From Agathobaculum desmolans ATCC 43058 (GTDB lineage Bacteria; Bacillota; Clostridia; Oscillospirales; Butyricicoccaceae): 64,000 nucleotides of DNA. Positions 43,791 through 53,080 of this stretch are shown piece after piece. The notes under the pieces were generated by a model. The model was given only the letters and a program-made list of their open reading frames with translations, did not search any database and had not been told where the DNA came from. Every line of letters begins with the position of its first letter. Position 1 is the first letter of the stretch. The DNA lies in assembly GCF_000701665.1 (NCBI RefSeq), contig NZ_JNJN01000001.1, forward strand, positions 60,784 through 124,783. Direction: 5' to 3'. The position numbers were made by a program, and so were the translations under genes.

Positions 43791-43999
43791 TGTAAGACGA
43801 AATGATAAAACCCAATAGGAAGCAGAAACCGTCTCTCATAAACAATGCCGCTTATCCGGCGGAGATTCGGTCACTTTCTCTTTGCTTGCTATACTGCAAG
43901 ATAATCTTATTATATCGCATCTTTCATTGCCACACTTATCTTTTAACTTTCTTTCTCCACTCTCTTTGAGGAAAAAACTGCCCTGCGGGGCAGTTTTTT
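43791..43999 (+). ncRNA. Candidate small RNA, about 210 nt
   Basis: A stand-alone transcription unit on the plus strand: a sigma-A-like promoter 7 nt upstream and a strong terminator (AAAAAACTGCCC TGC GGGGCAGTTTTTT, 43972-43999) at the end. It contains hairpins such as CCGCTTATCCGGCGG and GCTTGCTATACTGCAAG. The only frame (ATG at 43802, about 55 codons) has no RBS. The RNA class was not recognised. It could instead encode a weakly translated peptide. Confidence 0.3.
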
Positions 44000-44430
44000 C
44001 TGCTTTTTTCCCAAAAACACACCTCGAAACTGCCGTTGCGGGAAGCCTGTAAAAAATCTTTTACCAATGCGGAGGATCACAACGCGCAGGGAGCCGAGCG
44101 CTTCTTCCGCAAACCAAAACAGCCTCCCGGAGCAGATGGCTCCGGAAAGCTGCCAGCTTGTCAAAAATGTTTTGTTATGGAGTGTGAGCAATACGCGCGG
44201 CAGCGCGCATCCAATAGAAAATTGCAGCTTGCTGCGATTTTCATAAAAACCCGCGACCGGTGCGTGGGTTTTTATACAAGGGGACGGAGGATTGTGCCCG
44301 AAGGGCGCGATCCGCAGTCGCAGATTCGATCGAAAGCGTGGTTTCGATCGAGAGCCTGTCGAAAAACTTGCGTTTTCGACAGGCTCACAGTCTCCCGGAG
44401 CAGATGATTCCGGGAGGTTGTCGATTGACT
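44000..44430. repeat. Hairpin-rich intergenic region after ribF
   Basis: No credible gene. It holds two copies of the motif CTCCCGGAGCAGATG (about 44125 and 44393), a GCAGCTTGCTGC palindrome (about 44222), and a perfect 14-bp hairpin GAGCCTGTCGAAAA / TTTTCGACAGGCTC (44352-44386), which shares its core with hairpins near 5893, 9731 and 34634. These look like remnants of dispersed repeats. Confidence 0.5.
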
Positions 44431-44432
44431 GG

Positions 44433-45338
44433 TTATTTATGAAAAAAGTCCCGTGTCTGCTGTACGTTTTCCGCAATCGCCGCGCGCAGCGCCTCGACCG
44501 ATTCAAACTGACGCTCGGGCCGCAGGAACTTGTGCAGCTCCACATGGATGAGCTTACCGTAAAGGTCACCGGCAAAATCCAGAAGATGCGGCTCGATCGT
44601 CGGCGCACCGCCGTCCACAAAGGTGGGCTTGACACCGATATTGGTCGCCGCAATATAGCCCTGTCCGTCCACCAGCACACGCGCCGCATATACGCCGTAG
44701 GGCGGCAGCGCCATCTCGGCCGGCAGACGCAGATTGACCGTCGGCACCTTGAGCACGCTCGTACCGACCTTTCTGCCGTGCTCAACCACACCGGTCACGG
44801 TATATGGATGACCCAAAAAGTGTGCCGCGCCCTCCATATCGCCCTGAGAGATCAGCTGGCGGATGTAGGTAGAGGATACAACGATCCCATCCACCAGCAC
44901 ATCATCAATGCAATCATACCCGATACCGGCTTTTTCACATTCCACCGCCATGCCATCGGCATTGCCCTGTCCTTTATAGCCGAAGCGGTTGTTGCGGCCG
45001 GAGATGATCCAGCGCGCGCCGAACTGGCCGATCAGCATCTTGTGGATAAAATCACGCCAGTCCATATGCTGCATTTTCTCATCAAAATGGCCGAAAATGA
45101 CCTCATCCACGCCGCCAAGCTTTTTGATCTCCTCCCGGCGGTAGGCATTTGCTGTCAGCAGCGGCACCTGACGCCCCAGCACAACCGAATCCGGATGTAC
45201 GTCAAACGTAAATACCGCGCTCGTGCCGCCGATCTGTTTCGCCCGCTCGACCGCCTTCTCCATCAATGCCTGATGGCCCCGGTGCACACCGTCAAAATAG
45301 CCCAGCGCGATCACGCGCGGCTTTTCATATCCCTGCAT
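44433..45338 (-). CDS. ribF: Bifunctional riboflavin kinase / FAD synthetase
   Basis: The 301-residue protein has the FAD synthetase nucleotidyl domain with ALGYFDGVHRGHQ (HxGH analogue) and the lid IISGRNNRFGYKGQG, followed by the kinase domain with GHPYTVTG, GRKVGTSVLKVPTVNL and the flavin motif PPYGVYAARV. It phosphorylates riboflavin to FMN and adenylates it to FAD. A strong RBS (GGGGGAG, 5 nt) favours the ATG at 45338; the frame extends to 45374 and 45446. It is last in the rimP-nusA operon; rpsO, often next, is absent here. Confidence 0.93.
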   Translation of the reverse strand: MQGYEKPRVIALGYFDGVHRGHQALMEKAVERAKQIGGTSAVFTFDVHPDSVVLGRQVPLLTANAYRREEIKKLGGVDEVIFGHFDEKMQHMDWRDFIHKMLIGQFGARWIISGRNNRFGYKGQGNADGMAVECEKAGIGYDCIDDVLVDGIVVSSTYIRQLISQGDMEGAAHFLGHPYTVTGVVEHGRKVGTSVLKVPTVNLRLPAEMALPPYGVYAARVLVDGQGYIAATNIGVKPTFVDGGAPTIEPHLLDFAGDLYGKLIHVELHKFLRPERQFESVEALRAAIAENVQQTRDFFHK

Positions 45339-45445
45339 AGGGTCTCCCCCCTGAATGATTTGATAAGTAAGCATCGAAAACCGGAACGGCACCGGACTTT
45401 GCCCGGCAACCGCTTCCGCTGCATCCGTAACCCGTCCTTGCGGCA

Positions 45446-46363
45446 TTATCGGAAATTTTTATAAACAAACAGCCCGAGTCCGCCCTTATCCAGCGCGCGA
45501 ACCTGCCCGAGCATCCAAAAACGTCCGTTGTGATACACCCGGCACAGGGCATCCTCCTGCTCGGGCATCCCCTGCGCCTGCCGCGGAAACACAACCGCCC
45601 CGCGTGCGATCCGCTCCGCGCCCTCTTCCGAAAGCATGACCGCCGGATGCTCGGTAAACAGGCTGTCGGTCGGTATCAGCAGCCGCTGCACTTCTCCCGC
45701 CTGCGCAGCCTGTTCAACCGCGTCAAAGGAGCAGCAGTCCGTGAGCGCATATGCGCCCGACCGGATACGCACCAGACTGTGCATGACCGCATAGGTGCCA
45801 AGTGCCTCTCCCAGATCGTGCAGGATCGTGCGTACATAGGTGCCCTTGCTGACCGTCAGCCGCACAACGCCTTTTTGCGCCGCTTCCTCAAATGCCAGCA
45901 GCGCAATCGCGTGCACAGTGATATCCCGCGCCGGGCGCTCGACCGCCTTTCCCTTGCGGGCAAGATCGTACAGCTTTTGTCCGTTCACCTTGACCGCGGA
46001 ATACATCGGCGGCACCTGCTTCTGCGGGCCGAGGAATGCCGCCAGCGCCCGTTCGACCGCTGCGCGATCAGCACGTATGCCACTGGTGCGCAGCGTCTGC
46101 CCGGTCACATCCTGCGTATCCGTGCAGAAACCAAGCGTAAAGCCCGCCTCATAGGATTTATCCTGCGCCGCGGCAAAGTCGGCCGCCTTGGTCGCGCCGC
46201 CGACAAATACCGGCAGCACCCCGGTTGCCAGCGGATCGAGCGTGCCGCCGTGGCCGATTTTCCGCGTGTGCAGGATCCCGCGCAGCTTGGCCACCACATC
46301 ATGCGAGGTAAAGCCCTGCGGCTTGTCCATCAGCAGGATGCCGTTCAGTTCAGCGTGCTGCAT
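45446..46363 (-). CDS. truB: tRNA pseudouridine(55) synthase TruB
   Basis: The 305-residue protein has the TruB signature KIGHGGTLDPLATGVLPVFVG (catalytic Asp in GTLDP), the YSAVKVNGQKLYDLARKG element and the later SKGTYVRTILHDLGEALG. It isomerises U55 of tRNA T-loops. The start is the ATG at 46363 with GGGAGC 6 nt upstream. It overlaps nrnA by 14 nt and is followed by ribF 107 bp later. Confidence 0.96.
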   Translation of the reverse strand: MQHAELNGILLMDKPQGFTSHDVVAKLRGILHTRKIGHGGTLDPLATGVLPVFVGGATKAADFAAAQDKSYEAGFTLGFCTDTQDVTGQTLRTSGIRADRAAVERALAAFLGPQKQVPPMYSAVKVNGQKLYDLARKGKAVERPARDITVHAIALLAFEEAAQKGVVRLTVSKGTYVRTILHDLGEALGTYAVMHSLVRIRSGAYALTDCCSFDAVEQAAQAGEVQRLLIPTDSLFTEHPAVMLSEEGAERIARGAVVFPRQAQGMPEQEDALCRVYHNGRFWMLGQVRALDKGGLGLFVYKNFR

Positions 46364-47309
46364 GATACTGCTCCCGTGCAGCTGCAAGGATCGCCTCGCA
46401 GGCCTCCTGCATTCCGCAATCAAAGCTGGCGCCCGCCGCGCGGATATGCCCGCCGCCGCCAACCTTTTTGCAGATCGCCGCGGCATCCATCTCCTTGGTG
46501 GTGCGCACGGATACCTTAACCGTACCGTCCTTGTTTTCGGTCAGCGTAATGCCGATCTGCACCCCTTCGACCTGCCGCGTCAGCGAGGCGATCGAATCCA
46601 GATCATCCATATCCGCACCGGTGCGGTCGATATCCGCACGCCACAGCAGCGCAACCGCGATCGCACCGTCCTCATAGAACGCCATGGTATCAAATACGAT
46701 GCGCTCCATCTGAAAACGCGGCATGGTTTTGGTTTCGAACAGGGCACGGTTGATTTCGCCCCCGTCGATCCCTGTGGTCAGGCAGGCCGCCGCGACCGCA
46801 TGGGTGTGCGCGGTCGTGTTGGAGTACTTAAAACATCCTGTGTCCGTAGAAACACCAACATAAATGCACTCCGCAATCTCGCGCGTCAGCTGCACGCCCA
46901 ATGCCATCAGCAGGTCATACAGTACCTCGGCGCAGGCACCCGCATCCGGCCGGATCAGATCTTTTTTCCCAAATCCGGGATTGGAACCGTGGTGGTCAAT
47001 CACCAGATCGACCTTTCCCTTATACGGCGCCGCAGTATCCGGAAAAAGCTTTTCCTCCGCAATATCCGTCGAAACGATATAGCGCGGTACAAACCCCTCC
47101 GGCGGACGGCAGGGCACGATCATCGGGGCATAGCGCCGGGTGATCTCGGGATTTTCCATGATATACGCGGTTTTCCCAATCTGCCGCAGACCGCGGCACA
47201 GCGCCCCCGCGCAGCCAGTGGTATCCCCGTCCGGACGGCGGTGGGTCAGGATCAGAATATCATCCGCTGCCAACAGCGCCGCTGCCGCACCTGCGATATC
47301 CACGGTCAT
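46350..47309 (-). CDS. nrnA: DHH/DHHA1 phosphoesterase (NrnA: oligoribonuclease / pAp phosphatase)
   Basis: The 319-residue protein carries the DHH motifs: ILTHRRPDGDTTGC, VIDHHGSNPGFG (the DHH signature), and the C-terminal DHHA1 region with KKVGGGGHIRAAGASF. NrnA degrades nanoRNA and dephosphorylates pAp to AMP in Firmicutes. It overlaps rbfA by 4 nt and truB by 14 nt in the nusA-infB operon, the usual place for NrnA in clostridia. Confidence 0.93.
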   Translation of the reverse strand: MTVDIAGAAAALLAADDILILTHRRPDGDTTGCAGALCRGLRQIGKTAYIMENPEITRRYAPMIVPCRPPEGFVPRYIVSTDIAEEKLFPDTAAPYKGKVDLVIDHHGSNPGFGKKDLIRPDAGACAEVLYDLLMALGVQLTREIAECIYVGVSTDTGCFKYSNTTAHTHAVAAACLTTGIDGGEINRALFETKTMPRFQMERIVFDTMAFYEDGAIAVALLWRADIDRTGADMDDLDSIASLTRQVEGVQIGITLTENKDGTVKVSVRTTKEMDAAAICKKVGGGGHIRAAGASFDCGMQEACEAILAAAREQYHAAR

Positions 47310-47677
47310 TCGGTGTCCTCCCCTCCGAGCCGCCCTTCGCTTTTCAGCTCATGCAGCACTTCAGAAATATGCGCGCCGTGTGTGATCGAATGATCCAGCT
47401 CAAATACCAGCTCGGGCGCATAGCGCAGCTGTACCTTGTGCCCGACCTCGCGCCGCAGCCATCCCGCTGCGGATTTCAGACCCTTCATGACCTCTTTCGC
47501 CTGCGCATCGCTGCCCAACACGGAAACATAGCATTTGGCATAGCGCAGGTCACCTGTCACTTCACAGTGTACGATGGATACCATCGCACCCTGTACCCGC
47601 GGATCCTTGACCGAGCGGATCGCCTCGGCCAGCGCCTTCATGACCTCTTCTGAAATACGGTCGATTCGTGTAGACAT
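47306..47677 (-). CDS. rbfA: 30S ribosome-binding factor RbfA
   Basis: The 123-residue protein has the RbfA KH-like domain: STRIDRISEEVMKALAEAI, VKDPRVQGAMVSIVHCEVT, DLRYAKCYVSVLG and the C-terminal RYAPELVFELDHSI. It helps mature the 16S 5' end in 30S assembly, especially in the cold. The ATG at 47677 lies behind GAGGAAG. It is separated from infB by a repeat-filled 310-bp gap and overlaps nrnA. Confidence 0.95.
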   Translation of the reverse strand: MSTRIDRISEEVMKALAEAIRSVKDPRVQGAMVSIVHCEVTGDLRYAKCYVSVLGSDAQAKEVMKGLKSAAGWLRREVGHKVQLRYAPELVFELDHSITHGAHISEVLHELKSEGRLGGEDTE

Positions 47678-47705
47678 AAAACAAACTTCCTCCTTTTCTG
47701 AGGAT

Positions 47706-47770
47706 AGGGTACAAATTGAAAATGGAAAATGGAGAATGTATCGGTCTTCCTCTATCTTCCACGCAATATT
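47706..47770. repeat. Dispersed repeat (ATGGAGAATG family), copy 4, between infB and rbfA
   Basis: The left arm ATTGAAAATGGAAAATGGAGAATG is clear, but the right arm is degraded. It is adjacent to the composite hairpin block at 47826-47985. Confidence 0.5.
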
Positions 47771-47825
47771 CCCGTCTTGAACAAACGGCGAATGCCGTTT
47801 GCACGGTGCGCCGCAGCGCCCGCAT

Positions 47826-47988
47826 CAAAATCCCCCGCAAAACCGGGGCTTTGCCTCGGTTTTGCACCGCTGCTTCGGGACGCGTGTCCCGAACCGCCTT
47901 TGCGGTGCAAAGGCGAGGGGGGTATCGAAAAAAGTTTCCTTAGGAACTTTTTTCGTATATAGGGGGGACAGAGTCCCCCCTATAGGCA
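47826..47988. repeat. Composite hairpin repeat, copy A, between infB and rbfA
   Basis: Four hairpins in series: GCAAAACCGGGGCTTTGCC..GGTTTTGC; GCACCGC..GCGGTGC around TTCGGGACGCGTGTCCCGAA; a hairpin in GGTATCGAAAAAAGTTTCCT; GGGGGGACAGAGTCCCCCC. Blocks one, three and four recur in the same order at 57086-57230. The A-T and GC mixture differs from the neighbouring genes. Confidence 0.6.
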
Positions 47989-47989
47989 G

Positions 47990-50317
47990 TTATTGCTTCA
48001 CTTCTTCCATCACAAAGCACTCGATGATATCCTGCTCCTTGATGTCGTTATAGTTTTCGATGCTCATGCCGCATTCATACCCGGAAGCAACTTCCTTGAC
48101 ATCATCCTTGAAGCGCTTGAGGGTGTTCAGATGGCCTTCGTGGAAAACAATACCGTCACGTACCACGCGCACCTCGGCGTTGCGCTGGATCTTGCCATCC
48201 TGCACATAGCAGCCCGCAACAGCGCCCGCACCAGTGATCTTGAATACCTGACGCACCTCTGCATGGCCGAGCACAACTTCCTTGAACTTGGGTTCAAGCA
48301 TGCCCTTCATGGCCTGCTCCATCTCTTCGATCGCATCGTAGATAACGCGGTACATGCGCATATCCACGCCCTGCTGTGCGGCGGAATCGGTTGCCGTGCG
48401 GTCCGGCCGAACATTGAAGCCAACAATGATCGCACCCGAAGCGGAAGCCAGCATCACGTCAGACTCGTTGATCGCACCAACCGCGCCGTGAATCACCTTC
48501 ACGCGCACTTCCTCGTTCGAGAGCTTCTCGAGCGAGGCGCGGATCGCCTCGACCGAGCCCTGCACATCCGCCTTGACGATGATGTTCAGTTCCTTCATCT
48601 CGCCCTGCTGGATGGAATCGAACAGGTTATCCAGCGTTACCTTGTGGAACAGCTTGTTGCGCTCTTCCTTCTCCTTATCCTTACGCTGCTCGACCAGCTC
48701 GCGCGCCATCTTCTCATCATCTACCGCATCGAAAATATCGCCCGCGCCCGGCACCTCAGCCAGACCGATGATCTCAACCGGCACCGACGGGCCGGCATCC
48801 TGAATTTTCTTGCCGTCATCATTGGTCATAGCACGCACACGGCCGACTGCCGTACCGGCGATGACCGTATCGCCCGCGTGCAGCGTACCATTCTGCACCA
48901 GCAGCGTGGCAACCGGGCCGCGGCCCTTATCCAGCTTTGCCTCGATAACCGTGCCGTGCGCCCGGCGGTTCGGGTTGGCCTTAAGGTCTGCGACCTCAGC
49001 GGTCAGCAGCACCATCTCGAGCAGGTTTTCAATGCCCTGACCGAACTTTGCCGAGATGTTGCAGACGATGGTATCACCGCCCCATTCCTCGGGGATGATC
49101 TCATACTCGGTCAGCTGCTGCAGCACACGATCCGGGTTGGCAGCCGGCTTATCCATCTTGTTCACTGCCACGATGATCGGCACACCGGCCGCCTTGGCGT
49201 GATTGATTGCCTCGATCGTCTGCGGCATAACGCCGTCATCCGCCGCAACTACAAGAATTGCAATATCCGTAACCTGTGCGCCGCGGGCACGCATCGAAGT
49301 GAACGCCGCATGACCCGGGGTATCCAGGAAGGTGATCGGCTTGCCGTCCACCGCAACGCGGTATGCGCCGATATGCTGGGTAATGCCGCCGGCCTCGCCC
49401 TCGGTCACCTTGGTCTTGCGGATCGCATCAAGCAGCGAAGTCTTGCCGTGGTCAACGTGACCCATAACAACAACGACCGGATCGCGCGGCACGAGATCCT
49501 CTTCGCGGTCCTCACGCTCGTCAAACAGCTGCTCCTCGATGGTGACGTGTACTTCCTTTTCGACCTTGCAGCCCATTTCCTCTGCTACGATTGCCGCGGT
49601 ATCATAGTCGATGATCTCGGAAATTGACGCCATCACGCCCAGCTTGATCAAGCCCTTGATGACGTCCGCCGCGGTGCGCTTCATGCGGCTGGCCAGTTCG
49701 CCGACCGAGATCTCATCCGGGATCATTACCTTGACCGGGATCTTCTTAAGCGCAGCCATCTGCTGCTGGCGCTGCAGGCGGCGCATCTTTTCCTGCTCCT
49801 CCTGACGGCGCTTGTTGCCGAACGGCTTGGAGCGCTGATCGGACTTTTTGGTCAGCTTCTGCTTTTTCTGTCCGGTGGACTGCATCCGCTCAGCCTTCGC
49901 ATCGACCAGCTTATCCACGTGGTCATCATACTTGGCAAGATTCACATCGCCCGCGCCGCGGGTGTCGATGCGGTGCACCTGCTTGACCTTGCTCTGTGTC
50001 GGCTGCTCGGCCTTCGCCTCTGCGGGCTTTTCTGCCTGCTGCTTGCCCTCGGCCGGCTTGGCCGCCTGTTCCGCCTTGGGGGACTTTTCCGCCGGCTGAC
50101 GCACGTTCATCTGGGCATTCAGCTTTTCCTCAATATTGGCAACCTGATGGTGCTGGGTCAGATACTCAAAAATAACCGACAGCTCCTGATCCTCCAGCAC
50201 CTGCATATGATTCTTGGGCGCCGTGCAGTATTCGGTCAGGATCTCCACGACCTCCTTGGTGGATACGCCGAAATCCTTGGCGACCTCATGCACGCGATAT
50301 TTATTCTCTATTGCCAT
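47990..50317 (-). CDS. infB: Translation initiation factor IF-2
   Basis: The 775-residue protein has the N-terminal IF-2N domain ([22 protein letters not shown]), then a Gln/Lys/Ala-rich linker (about 75-160) and a second IF2N region. The GTPase has G1 [10 protein letters not shown]3 DTPGHAAF and G4 NKMDKP, and the C2 domain is at the end. It delivers fMet-tRNA to the 30S. The start is ATG 50317, AAGGAGGAG 6 nt upstream; the extension to 50350 is not supported. It lies between ylxQ and rbfA in the conserved operon. Confidence 0.97.
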   Translation of the reverse strand: MAIENKYRVHEVAKDFGVSTKEVVEILTEYCTAPKNHMQVLEDQELSVIFEYLTQHHQVANIEEKLNAQMNVRQPAEKSPKAEQAAKPAEGKQQAEKPAEAKAEQPTQSKVKQVHRIDTRGAGDVNLAKYDDHVDKLVDAKAERMQSTGQKKQKLTKKSDQRSKPFGNKRRQEEQEKMRRLQRQQQMAALKKIPVKVMIPDEISVGELASRMKRTAADVIKGLIKLGVMASISEIIDYDTAAIVAEEMGCKVEKEVHVTIEEQLFDEREDREEDLVPRDPVVVVMGHVDHGKTSLLDAIRKTKVTEGEAGGITQHIGAYRVAVDGKPITFLDTPGHAAFTSMRARGAQVTDIAILVVAADDGVMPQTIEAINHAKAAGVPIIVAVNKMDKPAANPDRVLQQLTEYEIIPEEWGGDTIVCNISAKFGQGIENLLEMVLLTAEVADLKANPNRRAHGTVIEAKLDKGRGPVATLLVQNGTLHAGDTVIAGTAVGRVRAMTNDDGKKIQDAGPSVPVEIIGLAEVPGAGDIFDAVDDEKMARELVEQRKDKEKEERNKLFHKVTLDNLFDSIQQGEMKELNIIVKADVQGSVEAIRASLEKLSNEEVRVKVIHGAVGAINESDVMLASASGAIIVGFNVRPDRTATDSAAQQGVDMRMYRVIYDAIEEMEQAMKGMLEPKFKEVVLGHAEVRQVFKITGAGAVAGCYVQDGKIQRNAEVRVVRDGIVFHEGHLNTLKRFKDDVKEVASGYECGMSIENYNDIKEQDIIECFVMEEVKQ

Positions 50318-50469
50318 GGGCAACTCCTCCTTAATGCAATTTCGATCCAAGGCGCAGGTTTCCTTCCGTGCAGTGCACAGCTCTTCCCGACAGACCGGCC
50401 GTTTCCGGCAGATCGTCCTTCCTGCGTCCGTTTTGTATGAAAACCGCCGCTTCGCGGGGATCTTCTGAA

Positions 50470-51069
50470 TTATGTGCGCGGCGTCTTACCCGGTTTGCGT
50501 CCCGGGCGTGCCGCCCGGGATCCGGCGGCTCTGTGCGCCTGCCCGCCCGTGCGGGCAGCACCAGATGGGCGTGTTCGTCCGTCTACGCGGTGTGCGCGGC
50601 CGGATGTCCCGCGCGCCGAATGCACAGCGGGCTTTGCCGTCTCACGGGGCTGCGCCTGCGGTGCCTTGACACGATCCTTCGGCTTCTTCTTTCCCTTACG
50701 GGATTGGATCCGCGCATTCTTTTCCTGCAGCAGTACAGCTGCGGCCTCATATGCCGCATCCTGCGCGGCAAGCTTTTGCACCGCCGCCGCTGCAAGACCA
50801 ATATCGGTCACGGCGCAGACCGCACAGCCGTTTTTGCCGATCGCCGCGCCCAGTGTCTGCTTATCCACCGGCAGAACAACCAGCGGCACACCTGCCCGTT
50901 CCGCGTAAAACGCCGCTTTTTTAGCGGTGCTCTCGCCCGCGTCGGATGCCGTCATCACACAGCGGGCCTTTTTATCCGTGCACGCCTCGCGCACCAGCTC
51001 CTCGCCGAACGCCAGCTTGCCGGCGCGGCGAGCCAGTCCGAGCATCTGCAAAGCAGGTTCATTCGCCAT
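50470..51069 (-). CDS. L7Ae-family protein (YlxQ-like) with a long basic tail
   Basis: Residues 1-100 are an L7Ae/L30e/S12e/Gadd45 fold ([59 protein letters not shown]). YlxQ proteins bind RNA with k-turn preference. Residues about 115-199 are an unusual Arg/Pro/Gly/Ala-rich, positively charged disordered tail that ordinary YlxQ proteins of about 100 residues lack. The start is the ATG at 51069 (AGGAGGG, 5 nt), overlapping ylxR by 11 nt. Confidence 0.85.
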   Translation of the reverse strand: MANEPALQMLGLARRAGKLAFGEELVREACTDKKARCVMTASDAGESTAKKAAFYAERAGVPLVVLPVDKQTLGAAIGKNGCAVCAVTDIGLAAAAVQKLAAQDAAYEAAAVLLQEKNARIQSRKGKKKPKDRVKAPQAQPRETAKPAVHSARGTSGRAHRVDGRTRPSGAARTGGQAHRAAGSRAARPGRKPGKTPRT

Positions 51070-51340
51070 GCGCACCCTCCTGCTCCATCTGCTGTTCCAA
51101 CTGTTCATATACCTCTTCCGGTACCGCTACACCGAGCGCACGCTCGATCGCCCGGCTCTTGCGCGCTTTTTTCAGGCATTCAGACTTGCCGCACAGATAG
51201 GCGCCGCGTCCCGGCGCTTTTCCCTTAAAGTCCAGCGACAAAGTGCCCTCCGGCGAGCGTACCACACGGATCAGCTCCCGCTTGGGGAACATTTCGCGGC
51301 AACCAAGGCACTGCCGCATGGGAATTTTCTTCTGTACCAT
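51059..51340 (-). CDS. YlxR (DUF448) RNA-binding protein
   Basis: The 93-residue protein has the YlxR fold with RQCLGCREMFPKRELIRVVRSPEG and the GRGAYLCGKSECLKKARK motif. YlxR is a small RNA-binding protein found between nusA and infB in Gram-positives, linked to RNase P or gene regulation. The start is probably the ATG at 51340, with GGAGG 11 nt upstream; the GTG at 51352 is too close to that GGAG. Confidence 0.9.
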   Translation of the reverse strand: MVQKKIPMRQCLGCREMFPKRELIRVVRSPEGTLSLDFKGKAPGRGAYLCGKSECLKKARKSRAIERALGVAVPEEVYEQLEQQMEQEGAHGE

Positions 51341-51362
51341 ATTCTGCCGCACCTCCGCCTGC

Positions 51363-52436
51363 TTATTCGCCCTGCGAGACCGGCGCGATGTCGATCTTGC
51401 AGCCGGTCAGCTTAGCAGCCAGACGGGCGTTCTGCCCTTCCTTGCCAATTGCCAGCGAAAGCTGATCATCCGGCACAATCACGCGGCAGGACTTATTATC
51501 CGCCTGCATTGTGGCAGAGACCACATCCGCAGGTGCCAGCGCGGCGGAAACAAACTGCGCAGTATCCTCATTCCACTTGATGATGTCGATCTTTTCACCG
51601 TTCAGCTCACCCGTGATATTTGCCACACGTGCGCCGCGCGTACCGACGCACGCGCCGATCGGATCGACGTTTTCATCATGCGAGGTCACGGCGATCTTGG
51701 TACGGTTGCCCGCTTCACGCGCGATCGACTTGACCTCGACCACGCCGGAATGGATCTCGGGCACCTCCAGCTCAAACAGACGTTTAACCAGACCCGGATG
51801 CGTGCGCGACACCACAACCTGCGGACCGCGCGTACCGCGGCGCACCTCGATCAGATAAACCTTGATGCGCTGCCCCTCGGTGATCTCCTCACCGCGGACC
51901 TGCTCGGAGGAGGCCAATACGGCCTCGCTCTTTTCACCACCGGACACAACATCCAAATAGGCGTTGCCCGTGCGTGGGTCAATGCGGGCGACCACACCGG
52001 TCAGGATCTCGTGCTCCTTGCTCTCGAACTCCGAAATCACCATGCCGCGCTCGGCTTCGCGGATACCCTGAATGATGACCTGCTTTGCCGTCTGTGCAGC
52101 AATGCGGCCAAACGACTTGGTCGGGATGTCGATATCGATGATATCGCCGACCATCGGGTTATTCTTGTACTCCGCAGCTTCCTCCAGCGTGATTTCCTCG
52201 TACGGTTCATACAGATCCTCTGCACGGACAACCGTTTTGCGCACATACATATAGATGGTCTTCTTATCGCGGTCCGGCTCGACAAATACATTATCGGTCA
52301 TGCCGTCATTATCGCGTTTGTAGGCGGTAATCAGCGCCTGACCGACGCGGTCGAGCATATAATCCACCGGAATGCCTTTTTCCTTTTCCAGCTGCTCCAG
52401 CGCATCAAAAAATTCTGCGTTCACCATTTTTTCCAA
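51363..52436 (-). CDS. nusA: Transcription termination/antitermination factor NusA
   Basis: The 357-residue protein has the N-terminal RNAP-binding domain (FFDALEQLEKEKGIPVDYML), then S1 (REAERGMVISEFESKEHEILTGVVARI) and two KH domains (VDPIGACVGTRGARVANITGELNGEKIDIIKW, IVPDDQLSLAIGKEGQNARLAAKLTG). There is no C-terminal acidic repeat, as is normal for Firmicutes. The start is a TTG at 52436 with GGAG 6 nt upstream; the next ATG (52427) is 15 nt away. It regulates pausing and termination. Confidence 0.95.
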   Translation of the reverse strand: MEKMVNAEFFDALEQLEKEKGIPVDYMLDRVGQALITAYKRDNDGMTDNVFVEPDRDKKTIYMYVRKTVVRAEDLYEPYEEITLEEAAEYKNNPMVGDIIDIDIPTKSFGRIAAQTAKQVIIQGIREAERGMVISEFESKEHEILTGVVARIDPRTGNAYLDVVSGGEKSEAVLASSEQVRGEEITEGQRIKVYLIEVRRGTRGPQVVVSRTHPGLVKRLFELEVPEIHSGVVEVKSIAREAGNRTKIAVTSHDENVDPIGACVGTRGARVANITGELNGEKIDIIKWNEDTAQFVSAALAPADVVSATMQADNKSCRVIVPDDQLSLAIGKEGQNARLAAKLTGCKIDIAPVSQGE

Positions 52437-52449
52437 TCCAGCTCCTTAC

Positions 52450-52914
52450 TCATATCTCAACCGCGAGTCGCACCGCGGCAATGTCTTTCGGCTCATACAC
52501 GGTCTGCTGTCCGCCTGTTTCGATCGTAACACAGCCGTCCTCATACGCAACCAGCGTCCCCTCGATCTGCTTTGCGCCGCCCACCGGCTTATAAAAGCCG
52601 ACCTCGACCGTATGGCCGAGAAACGCCGCAAAATGCGCGGGACGCTTGAGCCGTCGGGCCAGTCCCGCCGAGGAAACACACAGCGTATAGGAGGGCATAT
52701 CGTCAAATTCCTTTGCATCCAGCATCGGATCGAGCGCGCGCGAAACCTGTTCACACTGGTCGATATGCACACCCTCCGGATGATCGACCGTCACAGTCAG
52801 CATATACTGTCCGCCCTCTTTTTCAAATTCCACATCCCACAGGGAAACACCGGCCTGCTCACACAAGGGTTTGACCAGCTCTTCCACACGGGCGACGATC
52901 TGCTTTGCCTGCAA
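52450..52914 (-). CDS. rimP: Ribosome maturation factor RimP
   Basis: The 154-residue protein has the RimP N-terminal domain (VEELVKPLCEQAGVSLWDVEFEKEGGQYMLTV) with the HIDQCEQVSRALDPMLDA motif, then the SH3-like C-terminal domain. It assists late 30S assembly. The start is a TTG at 52914 with GGAGGG 6 nt upstream, giving a low-efficiency start, as in nusA. It is first in the nusA-infB operon. Confidence 0.93.
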   Translation of the reverse strand: MQAKQIVARVEELVKPLCEQAGVSLWDVEFEKEGGQYMLTVTVDHPEGVHIDQCEQVSRALDPMLDAKEFDDMPSYTLCVSSAGLARRLKRPAHFAAFLGHTVEVGFYKPVGGAKQIEGTLVAYEDGCVTIETGGQQTVYEPKDIAAVRLAVEI

Positions 52915-52950
52915 AGCGTTCCCTCCTTACAAAAATACTCCAAGCAAAGC

Positions 52951-52980
52951 GTAAGGAGTGGCTTTTGCCACTCCTTACGG
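52951..52980. other. Long stem-loop upstream of rimP
   Basis: GTAAGGAGTGGC and GCCACTCCTTAC form a 12-bp perfect stem with a TTTT loop 37 bp before rimP. On the minus strand it is followed only by GCTTTGCTT, so it may be a weak terminator or a leader structure for the nusA operon. Confidence 0.5.
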
Positions 52981-53080
52981 TTACTTCTTACTGAACGTGC
53001 TTAGTATATCATGTTTATCGGGCAAATGCAAGGATAATTACGCCGAAAACCCGGATTTTGCAAAATATTTTCCCTGCTCT

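Noticed and set aside
43802..43969. Plus-strand frame of about 55 codons inside the candidate small RNA
   Set aside because: No RBS upstream and no recognisable family; composition resembles the surrounding AT-rich DNA.
43943..44791. Minus-strand 282-codon frame upstream of/overlapping ribF
   Set aside because: Runs through ribF in another frame and across hairpin repeats; Arg/Ser/Cys-rich composition typical of a shadow.
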